From: Kribbella sp. NBC_01245 | GTDB taxonomy: Bacteria; Actinomycetota; Actinomycetes; Propionibacteriales; Kribbellaceae | Direction: 5' to 3' | Assembly (NCBI RefSeq): GCF_036226525.1 | Contig: NZ_CP108487.1 | Coordinates: 3,348,001 to 3,412,000 of the forward strand | DNA: 64,000 nt | Translations under genes and position numbers: made by a program | The notes under the pieces: model-generated | The model's database searches: none | Seen by the model: only the letters and a program-made list of their open reading frames with translations | What the model was told of the DNA's origin: nothing | Part shown: positions 17,681-24,942 of the stretch, piece after piece | How the letters are laid out: each line of letters opens with the position of its first letter | How positions within the stretch are numbered: position 1 is the stretch's first letter

Positions 17681-18741
17681 TCGGCCTTCGCCTTCTTACT
17701 CGGAGACCATTCGTAGAGTCGGTACGAAGCGATCTCCAGATCCGGTGAGAGCGCAGCCCCGCTCACGACTGGTACTCGCATGAGCAACGCGAACGATCCG
17801 CCCGGAAAGTGTTCGGCGAGGTAGGCCTCGTTGCGCTCGCGGACGTTGAGATCGGTGAGGGCTCGCACGGATCCCAGCACGCCGCGGCTGTGAATGCCGT
17901 TGCAAATGGTGACCGTTCGGCTGTGATTGAAAGGATTACGCAGGCGTGCCAGCAGCGCGACGTCCTCGACCAGCACCCGACCGTCTTCCGCTTCTTCCCA
18001 CAGCGGACGGAACTCCCGGCCGCCCGCTCCGCTGGACCTGAAGATCTCCCCTGTGTCCAGGTCCGCAACCTCGACCTGGGATACCGGCAACTCGCGGAAT
18101 GTTTTCAGTAGCCGCTTCGCCAACTCGTTCCAGGCGATGCCACCGAGCACGACAAGATGACCGGACAGGTGGTCGGCAGTTACTTCTGAAGGCAGCCGAT
18201 GGACCACAGTCAGGTCGGGGTTGACAGCGCGGATGTGCCCCCATAGTTCGATCAGTGCGTCAAGGTCGGCGTACCGATACATCCGTGTGTAGTTGGGGTC
18301 CTTCTCGTTTGCCAGCGGAGGCCAGTCCACTCTCGGGGCCTCTGGGCAGATGATCGTGATCGGCCCGTCCTCGAACTTCCATGTGGAGGAGCCACTCAGG
18401 GAAGAACCGCGTGCACCACCATGGACTGCGTCGCGTAGACCGATGAGCTCCTGGTGAAGGTCTTGATAGTGCCGGAGCTCATCTGCCGAGAGCTCGGTCT
18501 CCGGCACGAGTTGCGGTCGATCCGTGCAGAAGAACAGTGCGTAGGAGTGCAGTCGCTCGGCCGGCGGCAGCTTGGGAGTGGTCAACGACTCCCACGAACT
18601 GATCGTCGCGACTGCCACCGGTCTTTCAGCGCTCAGCGCATCGGCCAACATCGCCTGAGTCAGCCTCGGCTCATGCGATTCGCGGAGGTCACGTAGCTTG
18701 CTGGCAAGACGAACGGCCTCGGCTGAAGGGGCCAAGATCAC
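17677..18741 (-). CDS. HTH (XRE-like) protein with C-terminal sensor-like domain
   Basis: A 354-residue protein. The N-terminus resembles an XRE helix-turn-helix region (LASKLRDLRE, RLTQAMLADALS, VAVATISSWE at residues ~12-55). The rest is a conserved-looking alpha/beta domain (LVVLGGIAWNELAKRLL; TICNGIHSRGVLGSVRALTD; GSFALLMRVPVVSG) that I recall in many actinobacterial XRE proteins of unknown role. GTG 18741 is preferred because it forms a GTGA overlap with the small upstream frame. ATG 18813 is an alternative giving 378 residues. It is coupled to the GT-like gene downstream. A regulator or sensor for that gene is plausible; no function is proven. Confidence 0.7.
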   Translation of the reverse strand: MILAPSAEAVRLASKLRDLRESHEPRLTQAMLADALSAERPVAVATISSWESLTTPKLPPAERLHSYALFFCTDRPQLVPETELSADELRHYQDLHQELIGLRDAVHGGARGSSLSGSSTWKFEDGPITIICPEAPRVDWPPLANEKDPNYTRMYRYADLDALIELWGHIRAVNPDLTVVHRLPSEVTADHLSGHLVVLGGIAWNELAKRLLKTFRELPVSQVEVADLDTGEIFRSSGAGGREFRPLWEEAEDGRVLVEDVALLARLRNPFNHSRTVTICNGIHSRGVLGSVRALTDLNVRERNEAYLAEHFPGGSFALLMRVPVVSGAALSPDLEIASYRLYEWSPSKKAKAE

Positions 18742-18971
18742 TCCCGGATTGTTGACTTCCCGCGCACCAATGTGGTCGATAACCGTACACCTTGTATATA
18801 CACCCGAAGACACCCGAAGTGCTGTAGGAGCGTGCCATTTGAGACCTTGCGGAGAGAAGTCAGGCTCAGCTTCGGGAACTTCCTCAGCACTCCGTGAAGA
18901 GAGACCAGCACACAGTAGCCACCTGCCACCGGTTCACACCAAATCGACTCGCCGCGTTGCAAGTCGACCAT
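18738..18971 (-). CDS. Possible small leader protein (77 aa)
   Basis: A small frame (starting MVDLQRGESIWCEPVAGGYC) directly precedes the HTH gene. In its favour, its stop overlaps the HTH GTG start in a GTGA, the same arrangement as the next gene pair, and an AT-rich -10-like tract (TATATAGAG) lies ~15-25 bp upstream of its ATG, as for a nearly leaderless mRNA. Third-position GC is moderate, so base composition is not decisive. No known domain is seen. It could instead be untranslated leader of the HTH mRNA. Confidence 0.4.
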   Translation of the reverse strand: MVDLQRGESIWCEPVAGGYCVLVSLHGVLRKFPKLSLTSLRKVSNGTLLQHFGCLRVYIQGVRLSTTLVRGKSTIRE

Positions 18972-19010
18972 ACCGGCTCTACTCTCTATATATGAAGTCT
19001 ACTGACTTCA
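18972..19010 (-). promoter_or_regulatory. AT-rich promoter region of the HTH/GT-like operon, with inverted repeat
   Basis: This is the lowest-GC stretch noticed in the window. It contains TATATA and, at 18994-19009, GAAGTC-TACT-GACTTC, a 6-bp inverted repeat with a 4-base spacer. Placed just upstream of the minus-strand operon, it is a likely promoter with an operator for its HTH product. This is inferred from position and composition. Confidence 0.45.
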
Positions 19011-19220
19011 GGTGTAGTCAGCAGTAGCGGTAGAGGAGACGACAGGACCCCACTCAGCCATGCGAAGCGCTCATGGAGTCCTGCCCTGACTGGTCGGTTC
19101 GTCGATCACAGTGGGCGCCCACCGAGCGACGCAGCCGACGTGGCGAGTTCGTCCAAGTCCAGGCCTACGCCGATCTCCGACGGCGTTGCTGGTCCTCCAT
19201 GCAAGTAGGAGGTGGTGACA

Positions 19221-19583
19221 ATGCTGAAATCCACGCGCGGTACCTCTCGCTCCGCCACCAGCATGTGGGTCCTGATGGCTACCGATCTGATGGCAGTCGT
19301 CTGGATGCACACCTTCGGTCCGTGGCTGGACCACTCGTCACGGCTCACATCTACGGCAACGCTCGGCGGGCATCACCTGATCGTGATGGTTTCCGCGGGC
19401 ATCGGCTTCGGCATGCTCGCCACTCTCGCGATCCTGACCGAAGGCTTCACGAAGTCGGACGCCAAGCTGGCCATGGCCACGAACGTCGCTTGCGTCATCT
19501 CGGTGATCGCCTTAGCGGGGCTCATCGCGCTTGTTCTGGCCGCTCTGCTTAGTCGGGTGCTCTTCGGGAAGCTGCGGCCCTGA
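19221..19583 (+). CDS. Small membrane protein of unknown function
   Basis: A 120-residue protein. ATG 19221 is chosen because AGGAGG (19207-19212) lies 8 nt upstream; in-frame GTG codons at 19212 and 19215 are too close to that site. Three hydrophobic segments are visible: about residues 15-30 (MWVLMATDLMAVVWMHTF), 53-75 (HHLIVMVSAGIGFGMLATLAIL) and 85-112 (ATNVACVISVIALAGLIALVLAALL). No family is recognised. It is followed by a strong hairpin terminator and stands between the HTH/GT-like operon and the sugar-import operon, with no obvious partner. Confidence 0.7.
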   Translation: MLKSTRGTSRSATSMWVLMATDLMAVVWMHTFGPWLDHSSRLTSTATLGGHHLIVMVSAGIGFGMLATLAILTEGFTKSDAKLAMATNVACVISVIALAGLIALVLAALLSRVLFGKLRP

Positions 19584-19587
19584 TGGG

Positions 19588-19612
19588 GGGCCCGTCCGGA
19601 CTGGACGGGCCC
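19588..19612 (+). terminator. Hairpin terminator
   Basis: Perfect 10-bp stem GGGCCCGTCC / GGACGGGCCC with a 5-nt loop starts 4 bp after the membrane-protein stop. There is no T-run. It separates this gene from the ROK/sugar-import operon. Confidence 0.8.
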
Positions 19613-19676
19613 GACGCCGAAATCTGAGATCTGGCGGATCTCGACCACTCGGAGGTCTTGACGTGCGAGCCTGGGT

Positions 19677-19714
19677 GACTTAGTTTCTGGCTAAATTTAG
19701 TAGCGAACTAAGTC
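19677..19714. promoter_or_regulatory. ROK operator-like 38-bp symmetric site
   Basis: Outer arms GACTTAGTT (19677-19685) and AACTAAGTC (19706-19714) are perfect complements. Midway between them lies a perfect palindrome CTAAATTTAG (19691-19700), with 5 bp on each side. The site ends 15 bp before the GTG of the ROK gene. TTAGTT...AACTAA half-sites are typical of ROK regulators such as XylR/NagC types. Autoregulation of the import operon is inferred. Confidence 0.7.
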
Positions 19715-19729
19715 GGATGGCGGTGTGCA

Positions 19730-20857
19730 GTGGCGACAGGACAGGGCCCGATTCCCCGTGGGGATCTGGTGCCGGCGGGCATTGTGGGCCTGCTCGGTAC
19801 CCGCGGGCCGACCTCCCGGGTGGACATCTCCCGTGAGCTCGGGCTCAGCCCGGCGACGGTCACCCAGGTGACGAAGGACCTGATCGCCCGCGGCCTGGTC
19901 GAGCAGCTCGAGTCCGTGCCGTCGAACGGCGGCCGCCCGGCGCGACTGCTCGGGCTGGTCCAGCAGGCGGGCGTCGCGCTCGGCGCCAAGGTCACCGCGG
20001 ACCACATCGCGATCGTCACGGTCGAGCTCGACGGCTCGGTCCGGAGTTCGACCAGCCAGCCCTTCGACCCGACCACCCCGGACGCGGCCCACGCGCTCGG
20101 CCGGATCCTCGCGGCGGAGGTCGACGGCCTGACCGAACGGCTGCTCGGCGTCGGCGTCGGCGTGCCGGGTTCGGTCGACACCCAGGCCTCCGGGATAGTC
20201 GATGCGCCAACGCTCGGCTGGCGCGCGATGCCGATCGGGCAGACCCTGCGGGAGCGCCTCGGCACCCCCGTCCTGGTCGACAATGACGTCAACACGTTGG
20301 CCGCGGCGGAGCGCCTGTACGGCGTAGGGCGCGCGCATTCGTCGTACCTGGTGGTGACGATCGGGCGCGGTATCGGCTGCGGGATCGTCGTCGACGGTTC
20401 GGTTTATCGCGGAGCGGCCGGGGGTGCCGGGGAGATCGGGCACATCCCGGTCACGGCCGACGGCCCGGTCTGCGGTTGTGGTGCGACCGGTTGCCTGGAG
20501 GCGTACATCGGGGCGGCGGCGTTGAAGGGCCGTGGCGTTGAGGCATTCGCTGAGGCGGGCGAACTGCTCGGCCGGGTCCTCGCGGGGATCGTGCACACGG
20601 TCGACCCCGAGGTCGTCGTACTGATGGGTGAAGGCGTCGACGACTGGCAGCATTGGGAGCCGGCGTTCGAGGCCTCGCTGCGGAGGTGCCTGCTGCCCGC
20701 GAGGCGTGGGCTGCCGGTCGTGGTCGAGCCTTGGACCGAGGACCAGTGGGCTCGTGGTGCCGCATCGCTCGTGCTCGCGTCGCCGTTCGACTCGTCCGGA
20801 AACGGCGGCGAACAAGGCCGTCTCGTTCGGGTGCGGCTCGGAAGGTCGGGCGCGTGA
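19730..20857 (+). CDS. ROK family transcriptional regulator of the sugar-import operon
   Basis: A 375-residue ROK repressor starting at GTG 19730. A winged HTH lies at residues ~25-60 ([20 protein letters not shown]). The ROK domain holds [30 protein letters not shown] and the zinc motif [13 protein letters not shown]. The stop overlaps the first permease gene (GTGA), so it heads a six-gene operon for uptake and breakdown of an alpha-glucan oligosaccharide. A strong symmetric operator lies just upstream. In K. flavida the CNN catabolic cluster likewise contains a regulator, transporter, GH31 and GH15. The ligand is probably isomaltose, CNN or glucose; this is inferred. Confidence 0.92.
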   Translation: MATGQGPIPRGDLVPAGIVGLLGTRGPTSRVDISRELGLSPATVTQVTKDLIARGLVEQLESVPSNGGRPARLLGLVQQAGVALGAKVTADHIAIVTVELDGSVRSSTSQPFDPTTPDAAHALGRILAAEVDGLTERLLGVGVGVPGSVDTQASGIVDAPTLGWRAMPIGQTLRERLGTPVLVDNDVNTLAAAERLYGVGRAHSSYLVVTIGRGIGCGIVVDGSVYRGAAGGAGEIGHIPVTADGPVCGCGATGCLEAYIGAAALKGRGVEAFAEAGELLGRVLAGIVHTVDPEVVVLMGEGVDDWQHWEPAFEASLRRCLLPARRGLPVVVEPWTEDQWARGAASLVLASPFDSSGNGGEQGRLVRVRLGRSGA

Positions 20858-20883
20858 GGGGCGGGCACGTGAGGGGCGGGCAC
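20854..20883 (+). repeat. 15-bp tandem repeat carrying GTG start codons
   Basis: Two exact copies of GTGAGGGGCGGGCAC (20854-20868, 20869-20883) are followed by a third GTGA at 20884. Each copy has a GTG and a GAGGGG. This creates alternative in-frame starts for the permease. Confidence 0.8.
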
Positions 20884-21762
20884 GTGAAGGCCGGGAGGCG
20901 TAAGCAGTACGGCTGGGTGCTGTTCTTCCTGTTGCCGAGCGCGATCCCGTTGCTGATCTTCACGCTCATCCCGATGGTGTCGTCGATCTGGGTCAGCCTG
21001 CACAAGTGGAACCTGATCTCGCCGATGGAATGGGTAGGCCTCGGCAACTACCGCAACCTGCTCACCGAACCGGCGACCGGTCGCGTCTTCCTGCACACCC
21101 TGCTGTACGTCGTCGGCTATCTCCCACTCGTGTACGTCGGCGGGCTCGCTCTCGCGCTGGCGTTGAACCGCAAGCTCAAGGGACGCGCGTTCCTCCGGGC
21201 GACGTACTTCCTGCCGGTGGTGACGAGCTGGGTAGTCGTCGCGCTCGTGTGGAAGTGGTTGCTCAACCCAACCAACGGCCTCGTCAACCAGATGCTCGGC
21301 GCGATCGGTCTGCCGGAGCCCGGCTGGTGGACCGATCCGGCCTGGGCCTTGCCCGCGGTCATCCTGTCGTCGGCCTGGAAGGACCTCGGTTTCGTCATGG
21401 TCATCCTGCTGGCCGGTCTGCAGTCGATCCCGGCCGACCTGTACGAGGCGGCCGAGGTGGATGGGACCAGCCCCTGGCAGCGGTTCTCCCGGATCACGCT
21501 GCCGCTGCTGTCGCCGTCGACCTTCTTCGTGGTGGTGATCTCGCTGATCAACGGGTTCCAGGTCTTCGACCAGGTCTACGTGATGACCGGCGGCGGTCCG
21601 TCCGGATCGAGCCAGGTGGTGGTCGGGCAGATCTACGACCTGACCTTCCGCTACGGCCGGGCCGGCGAAGCGTCCGCGCTGTCGTGGATCCTCTTCGCGG
21701 TCATCCTGATCATCACGGTCTTCCAGATCCGCGGCCAGCGTCGGTGGGTGCACTATGCGTGA
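20854..21762 (+). CDS. Carbohydrate ABC transporter permease (MalF-like)
   Basis: A ~302-residue inner-membrane permease with six hydrophobic segments. The conserved EAA loop is [23 protein letters not shown] near residue 205. The start is uncertain: GTG 20854 overlaps the ROK stop, while GTGs at 20869 and 20884 are produced by a 15-bp tandem repeat (GTGAGGGGCGGGCAC) that also duplicates a purine-rich ribosome site. The membrane part begins at [18 protein letters not shown], so all three starts give a working protein. It pairs with the next gene. Confidence 0.9.
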   Translation: MRGGHVRGGHVKAGRRKQYGWVLFFLLPSAIPLLIFTLIPMVSSIWVSLHKWNLISPMEWVGLGNYRNLLTEPATGRVFLHTLLYVVGYLPLVYVGGLALALALNRKLKGRAFLRATYFLPVVTSWVVVALVWKWLLNPTNGLVNQMLGAIGLPEPGWWTDPAWALPAVILSSAWKDLGFVMVILLAGLQSIPADLYEAAEVDGTSPWQRFSRITLPLLSPSTFFVVVISLINGFQVFDQVYVMTGGGPSGSSQVVVGQIYDLTFRYGRAGEASALSWILFAVILIITVFQIRGQRRWVHYA

Positions 21763-22579
21763 ATCTCGCTCTACGACAGGCCGGATCCTGCTGTACGTCG
21801 GCGTGGTGGCGGGCGCCGCGATCATGCTCTTCCCGTTCCTGTGGACGGTGATCACGTCGATCACGCCCGAGGGATCGCTGGCCGACGGCCCGAAGCTGTT
21901 CGTCCAGGACCCGACGCTCGACGCATATCGCACGCTGCTGGACGCCGTACCGATGTGGCGGATCGTGCTCAACTCGCTCGGGATCGCGATCGCGTCCACC
22001 GCGTTGCAGCTGGTCACCGGATCAATGGCGGCGTACGCCTTTGCGCGACTGTCGTTTCCCGGGAAGAACATTGTTTTCGGGTTCTACCTGGCTACGTTGA
22101 TGGTGCCGCTGCAGGTGCTGGTCGTGCCGTTGTTCATCGAGATGAAGACGCTCAACCTGCAAGACACGTACTTCTCCTTGCTCGCGCCGACGATCGCCTC
22201 GGCCTTCGGGGTGTTCCTGCTCCGGCAGGCCGTGGCCGGCGTACCGGTCGAGCTGGACGAGGCCGCCACCCTGGACGGCGCGGGGCATCTGCGGATCTTC
22301 GCCGTCATCGTTCTGCCGCTGATCCGGCCGGCCCTCGCGACCGTCGCCGTGTTCGCGTTCATGGGCAGCTGGAACAGCTTCCTCTGGCCGCTGGTGGTGA
22401 TCCGGTCGCCCGAGTTCATGACCTTGCCGCTGGGTCTGTCCACCCTGCAAGGCCAGTTCACCACCCAATGGGACGTCGTGATGGCGGGTTCCGTCGTCTC
22501 GATCGTGCCGATCGCCGTGGTCTACCTGCTCGCGCAGCGCCACATCATCGCCGGTGTGGCTCACACCGGTATCAAGTGA
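21755..22579 (+). CDS. Carbohydrate ABC transporter permease (MalG-like)
   Basis: A 274-residue permease with six hydrophobic segments. The EAA loop is LDEAATLDGAGHLRIFAVIVLPLIRPAL near residue 170. Its ATG lies 8 bp inside the end of the MalF-like gene. It forms the channel with that protein. No ATPase gene is in the operon, which is common for actinobacterial sugar importers that share a MsiK-type ATPase encoded elsewhere. Confidence 0.92.
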   Translation: MRESRSTTGRILLYVGVVAGAAIMLFPFLWTVITSITPEGSLADGPKLFVQDPTLDAYRTLLDAVPMWRIVLNSLGIAIASTALQLVTGSMAAYAFARLSFPGKNIVFGFYLATLMVPLQVLVVPLFIEMKTLNLQDTYFSLLAPTIASAFGVFLLRQAVAGVPVELDEAATLDGAGHLRIFAVIVLPLIRPALATVAVFAFMGSWNSFLWPLVVIRSPEFMTLPLGLSTLQGQFTTQWDVVMAGSVVSIVPIAVVYLLAQRHIIAGVAHTGIK

Positions 22580-22591
22580 AGGGATCCCCTG

Positions 22592-23836
22592 ATGCGCAAG
22601 ATCAAAATCGCTGCCGGTCTGGTGACTGCAGCACTGGCGCTGACCGCCTGCGGGCAAGGTTCGGCCACCAAGCAAGAGGCCGGGCCGGACGGTAAGACCG
22701 TCGTCCGGTACATGAACTTCTCCGCCAACGACGGCCACGAGAAGGACCTCGACGCGATCGTCGCCGCGTTCCAGACGGCCAACCCGGACATCACCGTCCA
22801 GGTCGAGACGATCCCGTACGCGGACTACTTCACCAAGTTGCAGACGGCCGTGGCCGGTGGCACCGCCGCGGACACGTTCGAGCTGAACTACGAGAACTTC
22901 GTGACGTACGCGAAGAACGGTTCGCTGGCCGAGCTGAAGGACGTCGACTCAGCCGTTTACAAGAAGTCGCTGTACGACGCGTTCAATGACTCGGGCAAGC
23001 AATTCGGTTTGCCGGAGTCGTTCTCGAACGTAGTGCTTTTCTACAACAAGGCCCTCTTCAAGAAGGCCGGAGTCGCCGAACCGACGGCCGAGTGGACCTG
23101 GAAGGACGAGCAGGCCGCCGCGCAGAAGCTGACCAGCAAGGGCATCTGGGGCGACTACCAGCCCGTCTCGTACAACGAGTTCTACAAGGCGCTTGCCCAG
23201 GCCGGTGGCTCGTTCTTCAACGCCGACAAGACGGCCGCTTCCTTTGACTCGCCTGAGGGTCTCGCTGCCGCGAACTGGCTGATCGGCAAGACCGGTAAGA
23301 CGATGCCGACCGAGGCCGATGGCGCGGGCACGCCCGACTTCGACTCGAAGCTGTTCAAGTCCGGCAAGCTCGCGATGTGGCACACCGGCGTGTGGATGTT
23401 CAGCGCGATGGCCGAGGCGCCGTTCGACTGGGACATCGTGGTCGAGCCGGGTTCGACGACGAAGGCCTCCGCGATGTTCGTGAACGGCCTCGTCGTTTCG
23501 GCCGCCTCGAAGAACGCCGCGGCCGCGCAGAAGTGGATCACCTTCCTGTCGTCGTCCGAGACCACCACCAAGGCCCGGCTGGCCACCTCGTGGGAGCTGC
23601 CGCCGATCGCCGACGAGGCCCAGCTCTCGTCGTACCTGGAGCAGAAGAAGCCGGCCAACCGCAAGGCCGTCCTGGACGCCCTGGAGGCGACCGTACTGCC
23701 GCCGGTGATCGAGCGTCAGCAGGAGATGCAGGACATCGTGACCGCGGAACTGACCGCCGCCGCGGCCGGCCGTAAGCCGGTGGCGAAGGCGCTGACCGAT
23801 GCCCAGACCAAGGTGAACGGGCTGCTCAAGAAGTGA
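22592..23836 (+). CDS. Extracellular sugar-binding lipoprotein of the ABC importer
   Basis: A 414-residue family 1 solute-binding protein. The lipobox is LTAC-G at residues ~17-21 after a hydrophobic signal, so the protein is lipid-anchored outside the membrane. The ligand-binding fold shows the usual DITVQVETIPYADYFTKLQTAVAGGTAAD start and a Trp-rich middle. AAGGGA precedes ATG 22592. It should capture the oligosaccharide for the MalF/MalG pair. The neighbouring hydrolases suggest that the ligand is cyclobis-(1->6)-alpha-nigerosyl or its linear products. Confidence 0.92.
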   Translation: MRKIKIAAGLVTAALALTACGQGSATKQEAGPDGKTVVRYMNFSANDGHEKDLDAIVAAFQTANPDITVQVETIPYADYFTKLQTAVAGGTAADTFELNYENFVTYAKNGSLAELKDVDSAVYKKSLYDAFNDSGKQFGLPESFSNVVLFYNKALFKKAGVAEPTAEWTWKDEQAAAQKLTSKGIWGDYQPVSYNEFYKALAQAGGSFFNADKTAASFDSPEGLAAANWLIGKTGKTMPTEADGAGTPDFDSKLFKSGKLAMWHTGVWMFSAMAEAPFDWDIVVEPGSTTKASAMFVNGLVVSAASKNAAAAQKWITFLSSSETTTKARLATSWELPPIADEAQLSSYLEQKKPANRKAVLDALEATVLPPVIERQQEMQDIVTAELTAAAAGRKPVAKALTDAQTKVNGLLKK

Positions 23837-24942
23837 CCACTATTGATCTGGCCCAGCTCGCCGTTCACAGTCATGCGGTGATCGTGGCCAACCAGGATGC
23901 CGGTGGTGCCTATCCGGCCGCGCCGACCTTCTCCGCCTACCGGGGTTACGCCTGGTTGCGAGATGGGTCCTTCACGGCCGAGGGTATCTCGCGGTACGGC
24001 GACACCGGGTCGGCGGATCGCTTCCACGATTGGGTGAACGGCGTGCTCGGGCGTCGTCGCGATCAGGTCACTGACCTGGTCGCGGCGGTTGCCCGGGGCA
24101 AGCAACCGGCCGTCGAGCAGATGTTGCCGACGCGGTTCACGTTTGACGGCAGCAACGGCTCGGACCCGTGGTGGGACTTTCAGACCGACGGGTACGGCAT
24201 GTGGCTGTGGTCCGTCGTCACGCACGCCTCGCGTTTCGGCTTGAGCCTCGAGCGCTGGCGTGAGGGTATCGAGGTCGCGGCCGACTACCTCTTCGCGTTC
24301 TGGGATCGGCCTTGTTATGACTGGTGGGAGGAGCACGTCGAGCATCGGCACGTGTCGACGCTCGGCGCGATCTACGGCGGACTCATCGCCGTCGCACCCG
24401 CGCTGGATGAGGAGCGTCGTACGACGGCCTTGAAGGTGGCCGCCGAGATCCGGTCTTTGGTTGTTGCCGAGGGCACCAGTCGGGGGCATCTGTCGAAGTG
24501 GCTGGGTAGTCCGCATGTGGATGGCTCATTGCCTGCTTGTGTGGTGCCGTTCGGGTTGGTCCCTGCTGACGACTCGTTGGCTGGGGCAACGCTGGACGCG
24601 GTGGCGCGTGATCTCGATGTGGATGGCGGGGTGCATCGGTTCACCGCGGACGTCTTTTATGGTGGTGGCCAGTGGATCCTGTTGTCGGCGTTGCTCGGCT
24701 GGAACCTCGCGGCGCGGGGTGACACCGAGGGCGGGTTGAGGCATCTGCGGTGGATTGCCGCGCAGGCGTTGGAGAATGGCGATCTGCCTGAGCAGGTGCC
24801 GCATCACCTGTTGCACCCGGATTCGCGCGACGAGTGGATCGCCCGGTGGGGCGAGGTGGCGACACCGCTGCTCTGGTCGCACGGCATGTACCTGATTCTC
24901 GCCGACGAACTCGGCATCATCTCGAGGGATAACGTTCGATGA
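23833..24942 (+). CDS. GH15 cytosolic isomaltose glucohydrolase (probable)
   Basis: A 369-residue GH15 enzyme without signal peptide, starting at GTG 23833 within a GTGA overlap. The barrel shows YRGYAWLRDGSF near residue 35. The general acid region is CYDWWEEHVEHRH (Glu166/167), and the base region is WGEVATPLLWSHGMYL (Glu341). It is shorter than secreted glucoamylases and lacks their N-terminal beta domain and starch module. This matches the characterised K. flavida intracellular GH15, which releases beta-glucose from isomaltose. It lies between the importer and a cytosolic GH31, as in that organism's CNN catabolic cluster. Specificity is assigned by synteny and family. Confidence 0.85.
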   Translation: MTTIDLAQLAVHSHAVIVANQDAGGAYPAAPTFSAYRGYAWLRDGSFTAEGISRYGDTGSADRFHDWVNGVLGRRRDQVTDLVAAVARGKQPAVEQMLPTRFTFDGSNGSDPWWDFQTDGYGMWLWSVVTHASRFGLSLERWREGIEVAADYLFAFWDRPCYDWWEEHVEHRHVSTLGAIYGGLIAVAPALDEERRTTALKVAAEIRSLVVAEGTSRGHLSKWLGSPHVDGSLPACVVPFGLVPADDSLAGATLDAVARDLDVDGGVHRFTADVFYGGGQWILLSALLGWNLAARGDTEGGLRHLRWIAAQALENGDLPEQVPHHLLHPDSRDEWIARWGEVATPLLWSHGMYLILADELGIISRDNVR

